Origin: an uncultured Paludibacter sp.
GTDB taxonomy: Bacteria; Bacteroidota; Bacteroidia; Bacteroidales; Paludibacteraceae
Assembly (NCBI GenBank): GCA_937927845.1
Contig: CALFXE010000249.1
Location: 1 to 5,649, forward strand
Direction of reading: 5' to 3'
DNA: 5,649 nucleotides
Positions 1-5,649 of the stretch are shown piece by piece. Position 1 is the stretch's first letter. Each line of letters starts with the position of its first letter. The notes beneath the pieces are model-generated. The model was not told the DNA's origin. It saw only the letters and a program-made list of their open reading frames with translations, and ran no database searches. The position numbers and the translations under genes are program-made.

Positions 1-166
1 AAACATAGGCAACACTGTAGAATTTTGTTCCAAGTATATTTCGGATTCTCGCCTAATGGGCTTTATGCAGACGTTTTGGATGCCTACCACAGTGAGATTC
101 GAGCCTACTATTCTAGAAGCTATAGATTTAATAGGTGAAGCGAAAAATGTTTTTGAAAAAAAATAA
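1..166 (+). CDS. C-terminal end of a HLGMDEE-family TIM-barrel-like protein (partial)
   Basis: An open frame enters from the left edge (first full codon at base 2) and ends at TAA 164-166, giving 54 residues. It aligns along its whole length with the C-terminus of the broken gene at 3879-4816. Shared blocks are IG-TV-F, the run from DSRL through GF and QTFW to PT, and a final L-GEAK/L-GKAK helix. I count about 25 identities over roughly 51 positions, so this is a diverged paralogue and not a recent duplicate. The family's function is unknown to me. From the other copy it appears to be a TIM-barrel, glycoside-hydrolase-like protein of about 310 residues, of which this is only the last barrel strand and helix. 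The next gene starts 36 bases downstream with no obvious terminator between, so the two are probably cotranscribed. The start and the presumed active site lie outside the window. Confidence 0.8.
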   Translation, partial: NIGNTVEFCSKYISDSRLMGFMQTFWMPTTVRFEPTILEAIDLIGEAKNVFEKK

Positions 167-202
167 AGACATAAAAATCAATTAAATTAAAATTAAAACA
201 AA

Positions 203-1252
203 ATGGCTGTAAAAGAAACTGGCGTAAGTTATTACGGATTGAATTATCCCGAACATGCAGAAAGGGATTTTAAGGAAATGATACAACACAATTGTAACGC
301 TGTAATTCTAGCTTTATCGGAGTTTGACATCGATTTCTGGTTCCCCAATATAGTAAAAATAACAAAAGTAGCCAAAGACCTGGGTATGAAGGTCTACTTG
401 GATACCTGGGGTATAGGAAAATGGTTTGGAGGAGAACCTCCTAGCAATTTCCTGACCAACAATGTGAGAAATCGGCAGGTTTCTGCTTTTACTGGAGAAC
501 CGCTTCCAGCAGCCTGTTTTAATACAAAGGCTTTCAAGGATTACTTCTACGGTATTTGTGAAAAACTGGCAATCCAGGTAGATGCAGATGGTTTCTTTTG
601 GGACGAACCTCACTATGCATTACCTAAAAGCTATGCTTCCATTACAGGTGGACCCGGTGATGATTGGGCATGTCGCTGCCCAATGTGTAAAAAAGATTTT
701 GAAGATCTGTATGGGTATGAGATGCCGAAAATCATGACGAAAGAGGTCGTTGAATTTCGAGAAAACAAAGCGTTGGAAATACTAACGGAAGCATCAAGAA
801 TAATTAAAAGCATACGTCCCGAGAGCCGTATTACTTGCTGTGTTCATGCTACTATAAACACATACTATGTAAAAGAAAACCGGGGGTATGACAACTGGGA
901 TAAAGTAGGCAAAACGGATGTTTTTGATGTATTCAGCACAACAATATTGAACTATAATTTACCGCGCAGCTATTTCAAATCAATAACGCAACGTACAGTT
1001 GATATTGCAAAAAAATACAATAAGGGATCACAAAGATGGCTCATGAACTATTATAATGAACCGGAAAAGATTGAAGAAATAAAGGAAATTGTACACCTTT
1101 ATAAGGAGATTGAAGTTGAAAGCCTTTTTGCCTGGACATATAGAGGAGGGCACGGAACAGTTTTGGCTTCACCTCATGCACTTGAAATGTGGGACATGCT
1201 CGGAGAAGCATATGGAGAAGTACTTGACGACAAATATAAAATAAAACTGTAA
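203..1252 (+). CDS. Glycoside-hydrolase-like TIM-barrel protein with WDEPH motif and CxCxxC cluster
   Basis: This 349-residue protein has no signal peptide or membrane segment and is probably cytosolic. Alternating strand/helix segments fit a (beta/alpha)8 barrel: residues 33-38 (NAVILA), 61-67 (GMKVYLD), 128-137 (ADGFFWDEPH), 207-215 and 306-314 (ESLFAWTYR). The WDEPH motif (133-137) sits at the end of a predicted barrel strand, where glycoside hydrolases keep catalytic acids, so D134 or E135 is the best active-site candidate. It is followed by a C-R-C-P-M-C cluster (157-162) and an F-x3-YG-x-x-MP stretch, a layout I associate with uncharacterised bacterial glycoside-hydrolase-like barrels. 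It could hydrolyse a glycoside or only bind or isomerise a sugar; I cannot assign a CAZy family. The ATG follows an A/T-rich leader with no Shine-Dalgarno sequence, and the SIS gene begins 11 bases after the stop. Confidence 0.75.
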   Translation: MAVKETGVSYYGLNYPEHAERDFKEMIQHNCNAVILALSEFDIDFWFPNIVKITKVAKDLGMKVYLDTWGIGKWFGGEPPSNFLTNNVRNRQVSAFTGEPLPAACFNTKAFKDYFYGICEKLAIQVDADGFFWDEPHYALPKSYASITGGPGDDWACRCPMCKKDFEDLYGYEMPKIMTKEVVEFRENKALEILTEASRIIKSIRPESRITCCVHATINTYYVKENRGYDNWDKVGKTDVFDVFSTTILNYNLPRSYFKSITQRTVDIAKKYNKGSQRWLMNYYNEPEKIEEIKEIVHLYKEIEVESLFAWTYRGGHGTVLASPHALEMWDMLGEAYGEVLDDKYKIKL

Positions 1253-1263
1253 TTAATAAATAT

Positions 1264-2019
1264 ATGGAAATAAATGACTTAGGATTTCTCGGTAAAGCGA
1301 TTGACCTTTTGAAAAAAGTGAAAGAAACTCAATCGGAAAATATTGATAAAGCAACAGATTTAATGGTTGAAGCGATTGAACGTGACCAGTTGATCCATGT
1401 TTACGGAGGGGGTGGACATACAACACTGGTTATGGGTGAGATGTTCTTCCGTGCTGGTGGATTAGCGAATATCAATCCTATCATGGAGACTGGACTATCA
1501 GTATTTAACCAAGCGCTAAAATACCTGGAGTTGGAACGTACTGTTAATTATGGTAGTGCTATTGTAAAATATTACGAGATCGAAAAAGGGGAACCGTTTA
1601 TTATTTTTCATAATATCGGGATTAACCCAGCTACTATTGATGCTGCACTTGAAGCCAAAGAAAAAGGTGCTGTAGTTATTGCTGTGAGCTCTTCATTCTG
1701 GCAGAATGAAATGCCTGAAGATCATATTATACGCCATGTCAATAAAAAAAATCTGTTTGACATTGCTGATGTATGTATTGATGATTATAATCCGGTTGGA
1801 GATGCGTTGTTGAAAATTGATGGTTTTGATACACCATTTGGACCGGTATCCAATATAGTTGATTTTTATATTGCTCATCTGCTTGAGATTATTACAATAA
1901 AAAAATGTGTGGATAAGGGTATAACTCCTCCAGTTTGGTCAAGTGCCAATGTTCCCGGTGGCGATAAAATTAATGCAGATTATGTTAAGAAATACAGGCG
2001 CCGAGTAAAATGCCTATAG
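1264..2019 (+). CDS. SIS-domain sugar isomerase-like protein (UPF0309 type)
   Basis: A 251-residue protein matching the whole length of UPF0309/SIS_2 proteins, which are presumed to bind or isomerise sugar phosphates. Family landmarks are an N-terminal helix (8-40), the first ligand loop with GGGGHTTL (48-55), the EMFFRAGGL block (59-67), a LEL-ER segment (88-92), a second loop HNIGINPATID followed by ALEAKEKGA-VIAVSS (116-143), VGD (178-180), GPVSNI (193-198) and a C-terminal WSSANVPGGDK (225-235). The family usually has GSGHS in the first loop and an SNSGRN-like second loop. Here these read GGGHT and HNIGIN, so hydroxyl side chains expected to hold the phosphate are largely lost. The fold assignment is firm, but activity on a phosphosugar is uncertain. 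The gene sits 11 bases after the TIM-barrel gene and 22 before the next, consistent with one transcript. Confidence 0.88.
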   Translation: MEINDLGFLGKAIDLLKKVKETQSENIDKATDLMVEAIERDQLIHVYGGGGHTTLVMGEMFFRAGGLANINPIMETGLSVFNQALKYLELERTVNYGSAIVKYYEIEKGEPFIIFHNIGINPATIDAALEAKEKGAVVIAVSSSFWQNEMPEDHIIRHVNKKNLFDIADVCIDDYNPVGDALLKIDGFDTPFGPVSNIVDFYIAHLLEIITIKKCVDKGITPPVWSSANVPGGDKINADYVKKYRRRVKCL

Positions 2020-2041
2020 TTGTATTAAATAGAGAAAAACA

Positions 2042-2767
2042 ATGGTAAATAATATAGAGAATGCAGTAAAACTATTATTGCATAAATATGAAGTCAAGGC
2101 TAATGTTGAGCTAAATTTGTTGCCGGGATGGAGCTTTTTGAATAAAGAATTAAACGACAACGATATGCCTCTTCTCACCTGGCGTTTAAACAGGAGGTTT
2201 ATAGAGCTAAAAAAAATTGTTTCGGATGAAGTTGTCGAAAATGTCAGTATGTTGCGTTTTTGCAGCTTAGGAGACCCAAATATCTGGAGCTTGGAAGCGT
2301 TAATGTATCGGGAATTTGACCTTTGTGAATTTATTACAGGTAGCAGAATCGCGTATATCCATGCTACTCTTACCAACGGTTTAGCAGGGAATATAATTGT
2401 AAAGTTGGAAAACGGAACGATTGGAAGCGTAGAGATAGGCGTTCAGGCTCCGGCTGGTAAACCTTTAATCGAGAGACATGAGATTATTGCACGTAGAGGC
2501 GTAGCGAGTGACATTGTTGTTGATACACAAGTACCTCAGAGCTCAATCTATACATGTACAGAGAATGGGGACGTGGAGTATAAGGATGTAGATAATGAAT
2601 TGTTTGGTATGGATGAATTTCAAGTGGAGTGGGTTCGTGCTGCTTTTCAACACCAGAAAGATCCGACTCAGTCAGAAAATCTAATTAAACAACACGATCA
2701 TCTATCACGATTGGTGGAGAGTGCTCTTAAGTCTAATTCCAATAAATTGAAAGTAAAAGTTGCATAA
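2042..2767 (+). CDS. Stand-alone Gfo/Idh/MocA C-terminal-domain-like protein, no Rossmann domain
   Basis: A 241-residue cytosolic protein with no N-terminal nucleotide-binding fold. What remains resembles the C-terminal alpha/beta sheet domain of Gfo/Idh/MocA oxidoreductases. YREFDLCEFITG (89-100) resembles the H-x-x-D-x-x-R-W-L-T-G helix, and IIVKLENGTIGSVEIG (118-133) resembles the strand pair that normally reads like L-x-F-x-NG-x-x-G-x-x-E. The catalytic histidine expected three residues before D93 is R90. A following tract with HEIIARRGVASD and VDTQVPQSS (146-168) looks strongly constrained. The start is secure: an in-frame TAG lies at 2030-2032, so no Rossmann domain has been missed upstream. 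It lies 11 bases before a full-length Gfo/Idh gene, suggesting a non-catalytic partner subunit or a substrate-binding protein. The family call is by pattern only; an unrelated beta-sheet protein is possible. Confidence 0.6.
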   Translation: MVNNIENAVKLLLHKYEVKANVELNLLPGWSFLNKELNDNDMPLLTWRLNRRFIELKKIVSDEVVENVSMLRFCSLGDPNIWSLEALMYREFDLCEFITGSRIAYIHATLTNGLAGNIIVKLENGTIGSVEIGVQAPAGKPLIERHEIIARRGVASDIVVDTQVPQSSIYTCTENGDVEYKDVDNELFGMDEFQVEWVRAAFQHQKDPTQSENLIKQHDHLSRLVESALKSNSNKLKVKVA

Positions 2768-2778
2768 ATTGTAAAAAT

Positions 2779-3855
2779 ATGAAACCAATCAAAATTGCAA
2801 TACTCTCCTTAACACACGGACATACACGCAAGTATTTTCAAACACTCAACGATAATCCGGGATTTGAATGGGTAGCTGTCTCCGCTGAATCGAAAAAAGT
2901 TCAGGAAATATTTTATAAATATGGTTATGATGTTCCCTGCTACATGAGCGACGAGGAGATGTTTGAAAAACACCCGGATATAGAGGCGGTAGTAATGGCC
3001 TCGGGAAACAGCAGACATTTAGAACAATTCAGGATGTGTGCCGAAAGGGGTATTCATATATTATCAATGAAGATACCTACATTTGATATGAATGAATATG
3101 ACGAGATGATAAAACTCGTTGAAGAATCAGGAATTATATGCCAGGTTGAACTTGAAATGCACTATAATCCCGTGGTAAACAGAATGAAAAAGCTTTTCTC
3201 AGAAAATCAATTGGGAGTAGTATCCGGAATAAATGCTACTAATATAACACTCTCTCCCGTTTGGGCATTTCCATGGCAAGGTGTACCGGAAGAAAGTTAC
3301 GGAAAAAGAGTTCCTCTAAATTCAAACAACACACGATTTAGGGGCGGTGCACTGTGCGATCACCCACACATATTCGACATGATTCGATGGCTTACTAAAA
3401 GTGAGTTTGACTATATTTTTGCAGAGGTCGGTCCAAATATTCGTGAGGAACTAGAAGTTGAGGATATCATTCTAGTAAATGGTAAGATGAAAAATGGTGT
3501 TAGTTTTCTCCTGGATCCCTCATGGTCAAGATTGGAAGAGCGGCTAGAAGTGCCAGGGCCCGGTTGGGAAGTATTTCCAAAACGGATGGAAGTTAATTTC
3601 AACATCTCCGGAGAGAAAGGAGTGATGCTGGCTGACTGTTTTGGGCCTAACGTATATCACAACGGTGCACCCAACGACAGATATACTGTCCAGTACACCT
3701 ATTTTGATGAATGGATTGGAATGATGGATGAATTTATCCATTGTGTGAGAGAGAATAACACACCTAAGATAAATTTAATGTGGCATAAAAAAACAATAGA
3801 GGCGATGAATGCTTGTTATGAGAGTATCGAAACAGGCCAGCCTGTCTTTTTGTAG
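2779..3855 (+). CDS. Gfo/Idh/MocA-family oxidoreductase
   Basis: A 358-residue protein of usual length for NAD(P)-dependent sugar or polyol dehydrogenases of this superfamily. Residues 1-120 form the Rossmann half: KIAILSLTHGHTRKY (5-19), VVMAS (71-75), HLEQFRMCAERGIHIL (80-95) and MKIP (97-100), equivalent to the usual EKP. K98 is the conserved catalytic lysine. The C-terminal half carries F-RGGALCDHPHIFDMIRWL (187-205), with D194 and H197 as likely substrate/catalytic residues, the sheet strands around 228-246, and the typical ending Y-ESIETGQPVFL. Two oddities are visible: the G-x-G-x-x-G cofactor loop is replaced by LTHGHT, and the glutamate of EKP by methionine. Divergent subfamilies do show such loops, so the enzyme may still bind NAD(P). 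It probably oxidises or reduces a cytosolic sugar handled by the neighbouring SIS protein; the substrate is unknown. Confidence 0.9.
   Translation: MKPIKIAILSLTHGHTRKYFQTLNDNPGFEWVAVSAESKKVQEIFYKYGYDVPCYMSDEEMFEKHPDIEAVVMASGNSRHLEQFRMCAERGIHILSMKIPTFDMNEYDEMIKLVEESGIICQVELEMHYNPVVNRMKKLFSENQLGVVSGINATNITLSPVWAFPWQGVPEESYGKRVPLNSNNTRFRGGALCDHPHIFDMIRWLTKSEFDYIFAEVGPNIREELEVEDIILVNGKMKNGVSFLLDPSWSRLEERLEVPGPGWEVFPKRMEVNFNISGEKGVMLADCFGPNVYHNGAPNDRYTVQYTYFDEWIGMMDEFIHCVRENNTPKINLMWHKKTIEAMNACYESIETGQPVFL
3832..3851 (+). terminator. Short palindrome plus T-tract at the end of the oxidoreductase gene (possible weak terminator)
   Basis: ACAGG (3832-3836) pairs with CCTGT (3841-3845) around a CCAG loop, and five Ts follow after one C. 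The shape is that of an intrinsic terminator, but the stem is only five pairs and overlaps the last codons (GQPVFL). These codons match the usual C-terminal ending of Gfo/Idh proteins, so the palindrome may be chance. If real, it would only attenuate transcription into the two downstream genes. Confidence 0.2.
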
Positions 3856-3878
3856 TTATCATCTAACAGAAAATAATT

Positions 3879-4379
3879 ATGAACAATCTTGGCAAAAACA
3901 ATAAAATTTGGGCCTGTTTACTACATCTTAGCTTCAATATGTGGGAGGAATTTATTTCACCACATAGGCCCTTTCGTGGTTTCAGGCCAAACCTGGAATT
4001 AAGTGAAGCTTTATGGAATGACGCTATTGATTTAATGGCTAAGCAGGGTGTAAATATGGTGGTGATAGATCTGGGCGATGCGGTGAAGTATGAAAGTCAT
4101 CCTGAAATTGCAGTCAATAATGCTTGGAGCACCACACGACTAAAACAGGAACTGAAAAAAATAAGAGCATTGGGTATCGAACCGGTTCCAAAATTAAACT
4201 TTTCTGCCGGTCACGACACATGGCTGAGAGAGTATTCCAGGATGGTGTCCACGGAAACATATTATAAAGTCTGTTCGGACCTCATACAGGAGGTCTCGAC
4301 ACTGTTTGACACCCCCTCATTGTTCCACCTTGGCATGGATGAAGAGAGCATAGGCATCAAAGGTATCAAAAACATATAG
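3879..4379 (+). CDS. N-terminal fragment of the frameshifted HLGMDEE-family protein
   Basis: This open frame yields 166 residues. The first 156, ending with the HLGMDEE motif, are family-like. The last ten (SIGIKGIKNI) are probably out-of-frame residues read after the indel, ending at TAG 4377-4379. As it stands the product would be half a barrel, unlikely to fold, carrying the proposed acidic pair D153/E154 but none of the later aromatic-rich strands. The start ATG follows an A/T-rich leader 23 bases after the oxidoreductase stop. Confidence 0.6.
   Translation: MNNLGKNNKIWACLLHLSFNMWEEFISPHRPFRGFRPNLELSEALWNDAIDLMAKQGVNMVVIDLGDAVKYESHPEIAVNNAWSTTRLKQELKKIRALGIEPVPKLNFSAGHDTWLREYSRMVSTETYYKVCSDLIQEVSTLFDTPSLFHLGMDEESIGIKGIKNI
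4343..4348 (+). other. AGAGAG dinucleotide tract, inferred site of the frameshift
   Basis: The tract lies inside codons for the second E of HLGMDEE. Removing one AG unit joins GAA-GAG directly to CAT-AGG-CAT, restoring the frame used by the C-terminal half. A +2 slippage event in this short repeat is the simplest explanation; a one-base loss nearby would also restore the frame. Confidence 0.5.
4353..4370 (+). repeat. Tandem imperfect 9-bp repeat, GGYATCAAA x2
   Basis: GGCATCAAA (4353-4361) is followed directly by GGTATCAAA (4362-4370), matching at 8 of 9 positions. The unit length is a multiple of three, so the duplication itself does not change the frame, but it sits just after the inferred frameshift in the same gene. 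It reads GIK-GIK in the upstream frame and lies within HQRYQK in the restored frame. Confidence 0.5.
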
Positions 4380-4816
4380 TGATACGGAAAAATGAGGCGT
4401 GGTGGAATGATTTCCTTTTCCTGGTCGAAGAGGTGGAAAAAAGCGGTTCTCGCGCATGGATCTGGCCGGATTACATGTTATGGAACGAACCCGAACAATT
4501 TTTTAAGCATATGCCTAAATCAGTTGTCCAGGGGAATTGGTTTTACGGGGAAGAACTTGATCCTGGAACAGAACGAGTTAAAGCATACCTTGATCTTGAA
4601 AAACACGGGTTCGATCAGATACCCACCGGAAGTTATCACGACTATAACACTGGAAGTATTGGAAGCACAGTCGCCTTCGGCAAAAAACATATAGATGATA
4701 GCAGATTACTTGGATTTTTACAAACTTTCTGGAGGCCAACAATCGAGGAGAACAGGGACAGGATAATTGGAGGAATTGAATTACTGGGGAAAGCAAAACA
4801 AACATATTACAAGTAA
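4379..4816 (+). CDS. C-terminal fragment of the frameshifted HLGMDEE-family protein
   Basis: The frame can be called from GTG 4379 (145 residues), but that codon is almost certainly an internal valine: the same frame is family-like further upstream, back to about 4349 (HRHQRYQKHI and onward). Visible blocks are EAWWNDF, SRAWIWPDY, MPKSVVQGNWFYGEE and the DSRLLGFLQTFWRPT stretch, which has a direct counterpart in the partial gene at 1-166. It has no leader or ribosome-binding site of its own. The lipoprotein ATG follows 9 bases after its TAA. Confidence 0.6.
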   Translation: MIRKNEAWWNDFLFLVEEVEKSGSRAWIWPDYMLWNEPEQFFKHMPKSVVQGNWFYGEELDPGTERVKAYLDLEKHGFDQIPTGSYHDYNTGSIGSTVAFGKKHIDDSRLLGFLQTFWRPTIEENRDRIIGGIELLGKAKQTYYK

Positions 4817-4825
4817 ACCGGGATC

Positions 4826-5649
4826 ATGAAGCACTTATTATTCAAACCAAGGACAGAATACTTTGCAGTACTATTATTATGCTTTCTGTTAGCATCTTGT
4901 GCAAACGGAATTGGAGGCAAAGAGTCAAAAATTAGTCTGAACAAGGATGAATTAACAACAATTGCTGTGTCAGCAACAGCATCGTATAGGGAAAAGTTTG
5001 CAGCTGAGGAGCTGGCAAGCTACTTAAATAAAATAACGGGTAAAGAGCTATCAGTCATCACGGTTGACAGCTCCATGGTACCCGATGGAACTATCGCGAT
5101 TGGTGAGTTATCAGTCAGTTCCGGAATGATTTCGCGAGAAGAGCTTGGCCCTATAGGTGAGGATGGATTTGTAATTAACATTGCTGATAATAAGGGAGCT
5201 ATATGTGGATGGCGTGATTTAGGAACAGTTTACGGGGTATATGAACTTTTAAAACAGGTTGGCGTGAAATTTTACGCGGAAGATTGCGAAATTATTCCAA
5301 GCAAATCTAAGCTTAAAATACCCGAATTGCATCTCGCTATTAAGCCTCATTATGAACTGAGGTCAATTTTTAAAATGGATGTTTACTATCCTGAGTTTCA
5401 CTCCTACCTTAAATTTGGATATACTCCTAATGATGATTTAGGATATCATGGTGATCTTGGGGCACCAGGTGAAAGAAACTGGGTTCATTCTGCAAGTTAT
5501 TTGATTCCATTTCGAAAATTTGGTAAAGACCACCCAGAGTACTTTGCACTTAATAATAATGGACAGAGATATTCTGGAACTGGATCTCCCGGCCATTTGT
5601 GCCTGTCAAATATGGAGATGCGTGAAACGGGAGCAGAACGTTTATTATT
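4826..5649 (+). CDS. Lipoprotein with alpha-glucuronidase-like N-terminal domain and DUF4838 start (partial)
   Basis: From ATG 4826 the frame stays open to the window end, giving 274 residues without a stop, so the 3' part is missing. Residues 1-25 are a lipoprotein signal: a basic start, a Leu-rich core and LLASC with C25 as the lipidated cysteine. The product is therefore anchored in the envelope. Residues 35-170 match the N-terminal domain shared with GH67 alpha-glucuronidases: FAAEELASYLNKITGKEL (58-75), DGFVI (113-117) and the RDLGTVYGVYELL-x3-GVKFY segment (130-150). From about 178 a DUF4838-like region begins, with WVHSASYLIPF (219-229), HPEYFALNNNGQR (236-248) and HLCLSN (257-262). 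Such proteins usually run to 500-800 residues and are presumed polysaccharide-active enzymes; activity is unproven. With only 9 bases after the preceding gene, it is probably cotranscribed. Confidence 0.88.
   Translation, partial: MKHLLFKPRTEYFAVLLLCFLLASCANGIGGKESKISLNKDELTTIAVSATASYREKFAAEELASYLNKITGKELSVITVDSSMVPDGTIAIGELSVSSGMISREELGPIGEDGFVINIADNKGAICGWRDLGTVYGVYELLKQVGVKFYAEDCEIIPSKSKLKIPELHLAIKPHYELRSIFKMDVYYPEFHSYLKFGYTPNDDLGYHGDLGAPGERNWVHSASYLIPFRKFGKDHPEYFALNNNGQRYSGTGSPGHLCLSNMEMRETGAERLL

Larger units (their letters stand above)
3879..4816 (+). pseudogene. HLGMDEE-family TIM-barrel-like protein gene, interrupted by a frameshift
   Basis: Two abutting frames, 3879-4379 and 4379-4816, are halves of one protein. 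Both match a single family I know only as conserved proteins of about 310-350 residues in carbohydrate clusters of Bacteroidota and Planctomycetota, often with a Tat signal. The N-terminal half holds LLHLSFNMW (14-22), a VVIDLGDAVKYESHPEIAV core (61-79), PKLNFSAGHD (104-113) and HLGMDEE (150-156), which resembles the H-x-GG-DE acid pair of GH20 hexosaminidases. The C-terminal half holds EAWWNDF, WIWPDY, WFYGEE and QTFWRPT. Reading through to 4346 and resuming at 4349 gives a continuous protein of about 311 residues with no internal stop. No signal peptide is seen, unlike Tat-exported relatives. A paralogue's C-terminus lies at 1-166. The break may be a real mutation or an assembly error. Confidence 0.75.

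Noticed and set aside
167..202. A/T-rich gap examined for a Bacteroidota-type promoter (TTTG / TAnnTTTG).
   Set aside because: No such pair is present on the + strand in this gap. It looks like an A-rich translation leader only, so no promoter is claimed.
2014..2376. A 120-codon minus strand open frame.
   Set aside because: It lies wholly opposite the Gfo-C-like gene, has no family resemblance or leader, and is best explained as an antisense shadow. The other minus strand frames at 314-613, 631-813, 1693-1878, 2809-3018, 3411-3605, 3544-3741 and 4578-4805 are judged the same way.
4278..4295. Perfect 6-bp inverted repeat GACCTC/GAGGTC with a 6-base loop containing an AGGAGG-like string.
   Set aside because: It lies inside conserved coding sequence, has no T-tract, is far upstream of the frameshift, and an AGGAGG string is little used for initiation in Bacteroidota.
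4365..4379. C-AAA-AAC just before the TAG of the N-terminal fragment, in the right frame for -1 programmed frameshifting.
   Set aside because: It does not fit the X-XXY-YYZ rule (first base C) and no strong downstream structure was seen. The family-like frame already starts upstream of it (HRHQRYQ from about 4349), so a slip here would leave about seven aberrant residues.
4392..4694. A 100-codon + strand open frame.
   Set aside because: It overlaps the family-like C-terminal half in another frame, and its translation shows no recognisable domain.

Overview
The window is one tightly packed, single-direction (+ strand) gene cluster from an AT-rich bacterium. It is most likely a member of the Bacteroidota. 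Gene starts are preceded by A/T-rich leaders rather than Shine-Dalgarno sequences, and the last gene encodes a classic lipoprotein (LLASC lipobox) of a family common in that phylum. The phylum call is inference from style and gene content; no marker gene is present.

Layout: (1) bases 1-166, the C-terminal end of a TIM-barrel-like protein of a 'HLGMDEE' family; (2) 203-1252, a signal-less, probably cytosolic TIM-barrel glycoside-hydrolase-like protein with a WDEPH motif and a CxCxxC cluster; (3) 1264-2019, a SIS-domain sugar-isomerase-like protein of the UPF0309 type with altered sugar-phosphate-binding loops; (4) 2042-2767, a stand-alone protein resembling only the C-terminal half of Gfo/Idh/MocA oxidoreductases; (5) 2779-3855, a full-length Gfo/Idh/MocA-type oxidoreductase with an atypical dinucleotide-binding loop; (6) 3879-4816, a second member of the family in item 1, broken by a frameshift near 4343-4348; (7) 4826-5649, the N-terminal 274 residues of a DUF4838-type lipoprotein that runs off the end. 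Gaps between genes are 9-36 bases and no stretch longer than 300 bases lacks a gene.

The genes look like a carbohydrate-processing operon. An exported lipoprotein with an alpha-glucuronidase-like N-terminal domain would act at the envelope. The SIS protein, the oxidoreductase with its Rossmann-less partner and the WDEPH TIM-barrel protein would act on released sugars inside the cell. The substrate cannot be read from sequence. No transporter, regulator or sulfatase lies in the window. The most notable points are the stand-alone oxidoreductase C-terminal domain beside a complete oxidoreductase, the SIS protein that has lost the usual phosphate-binding serines, and the two diverged HLGMDEE-family copies flanking the four-gene core, one of them frameshifted.
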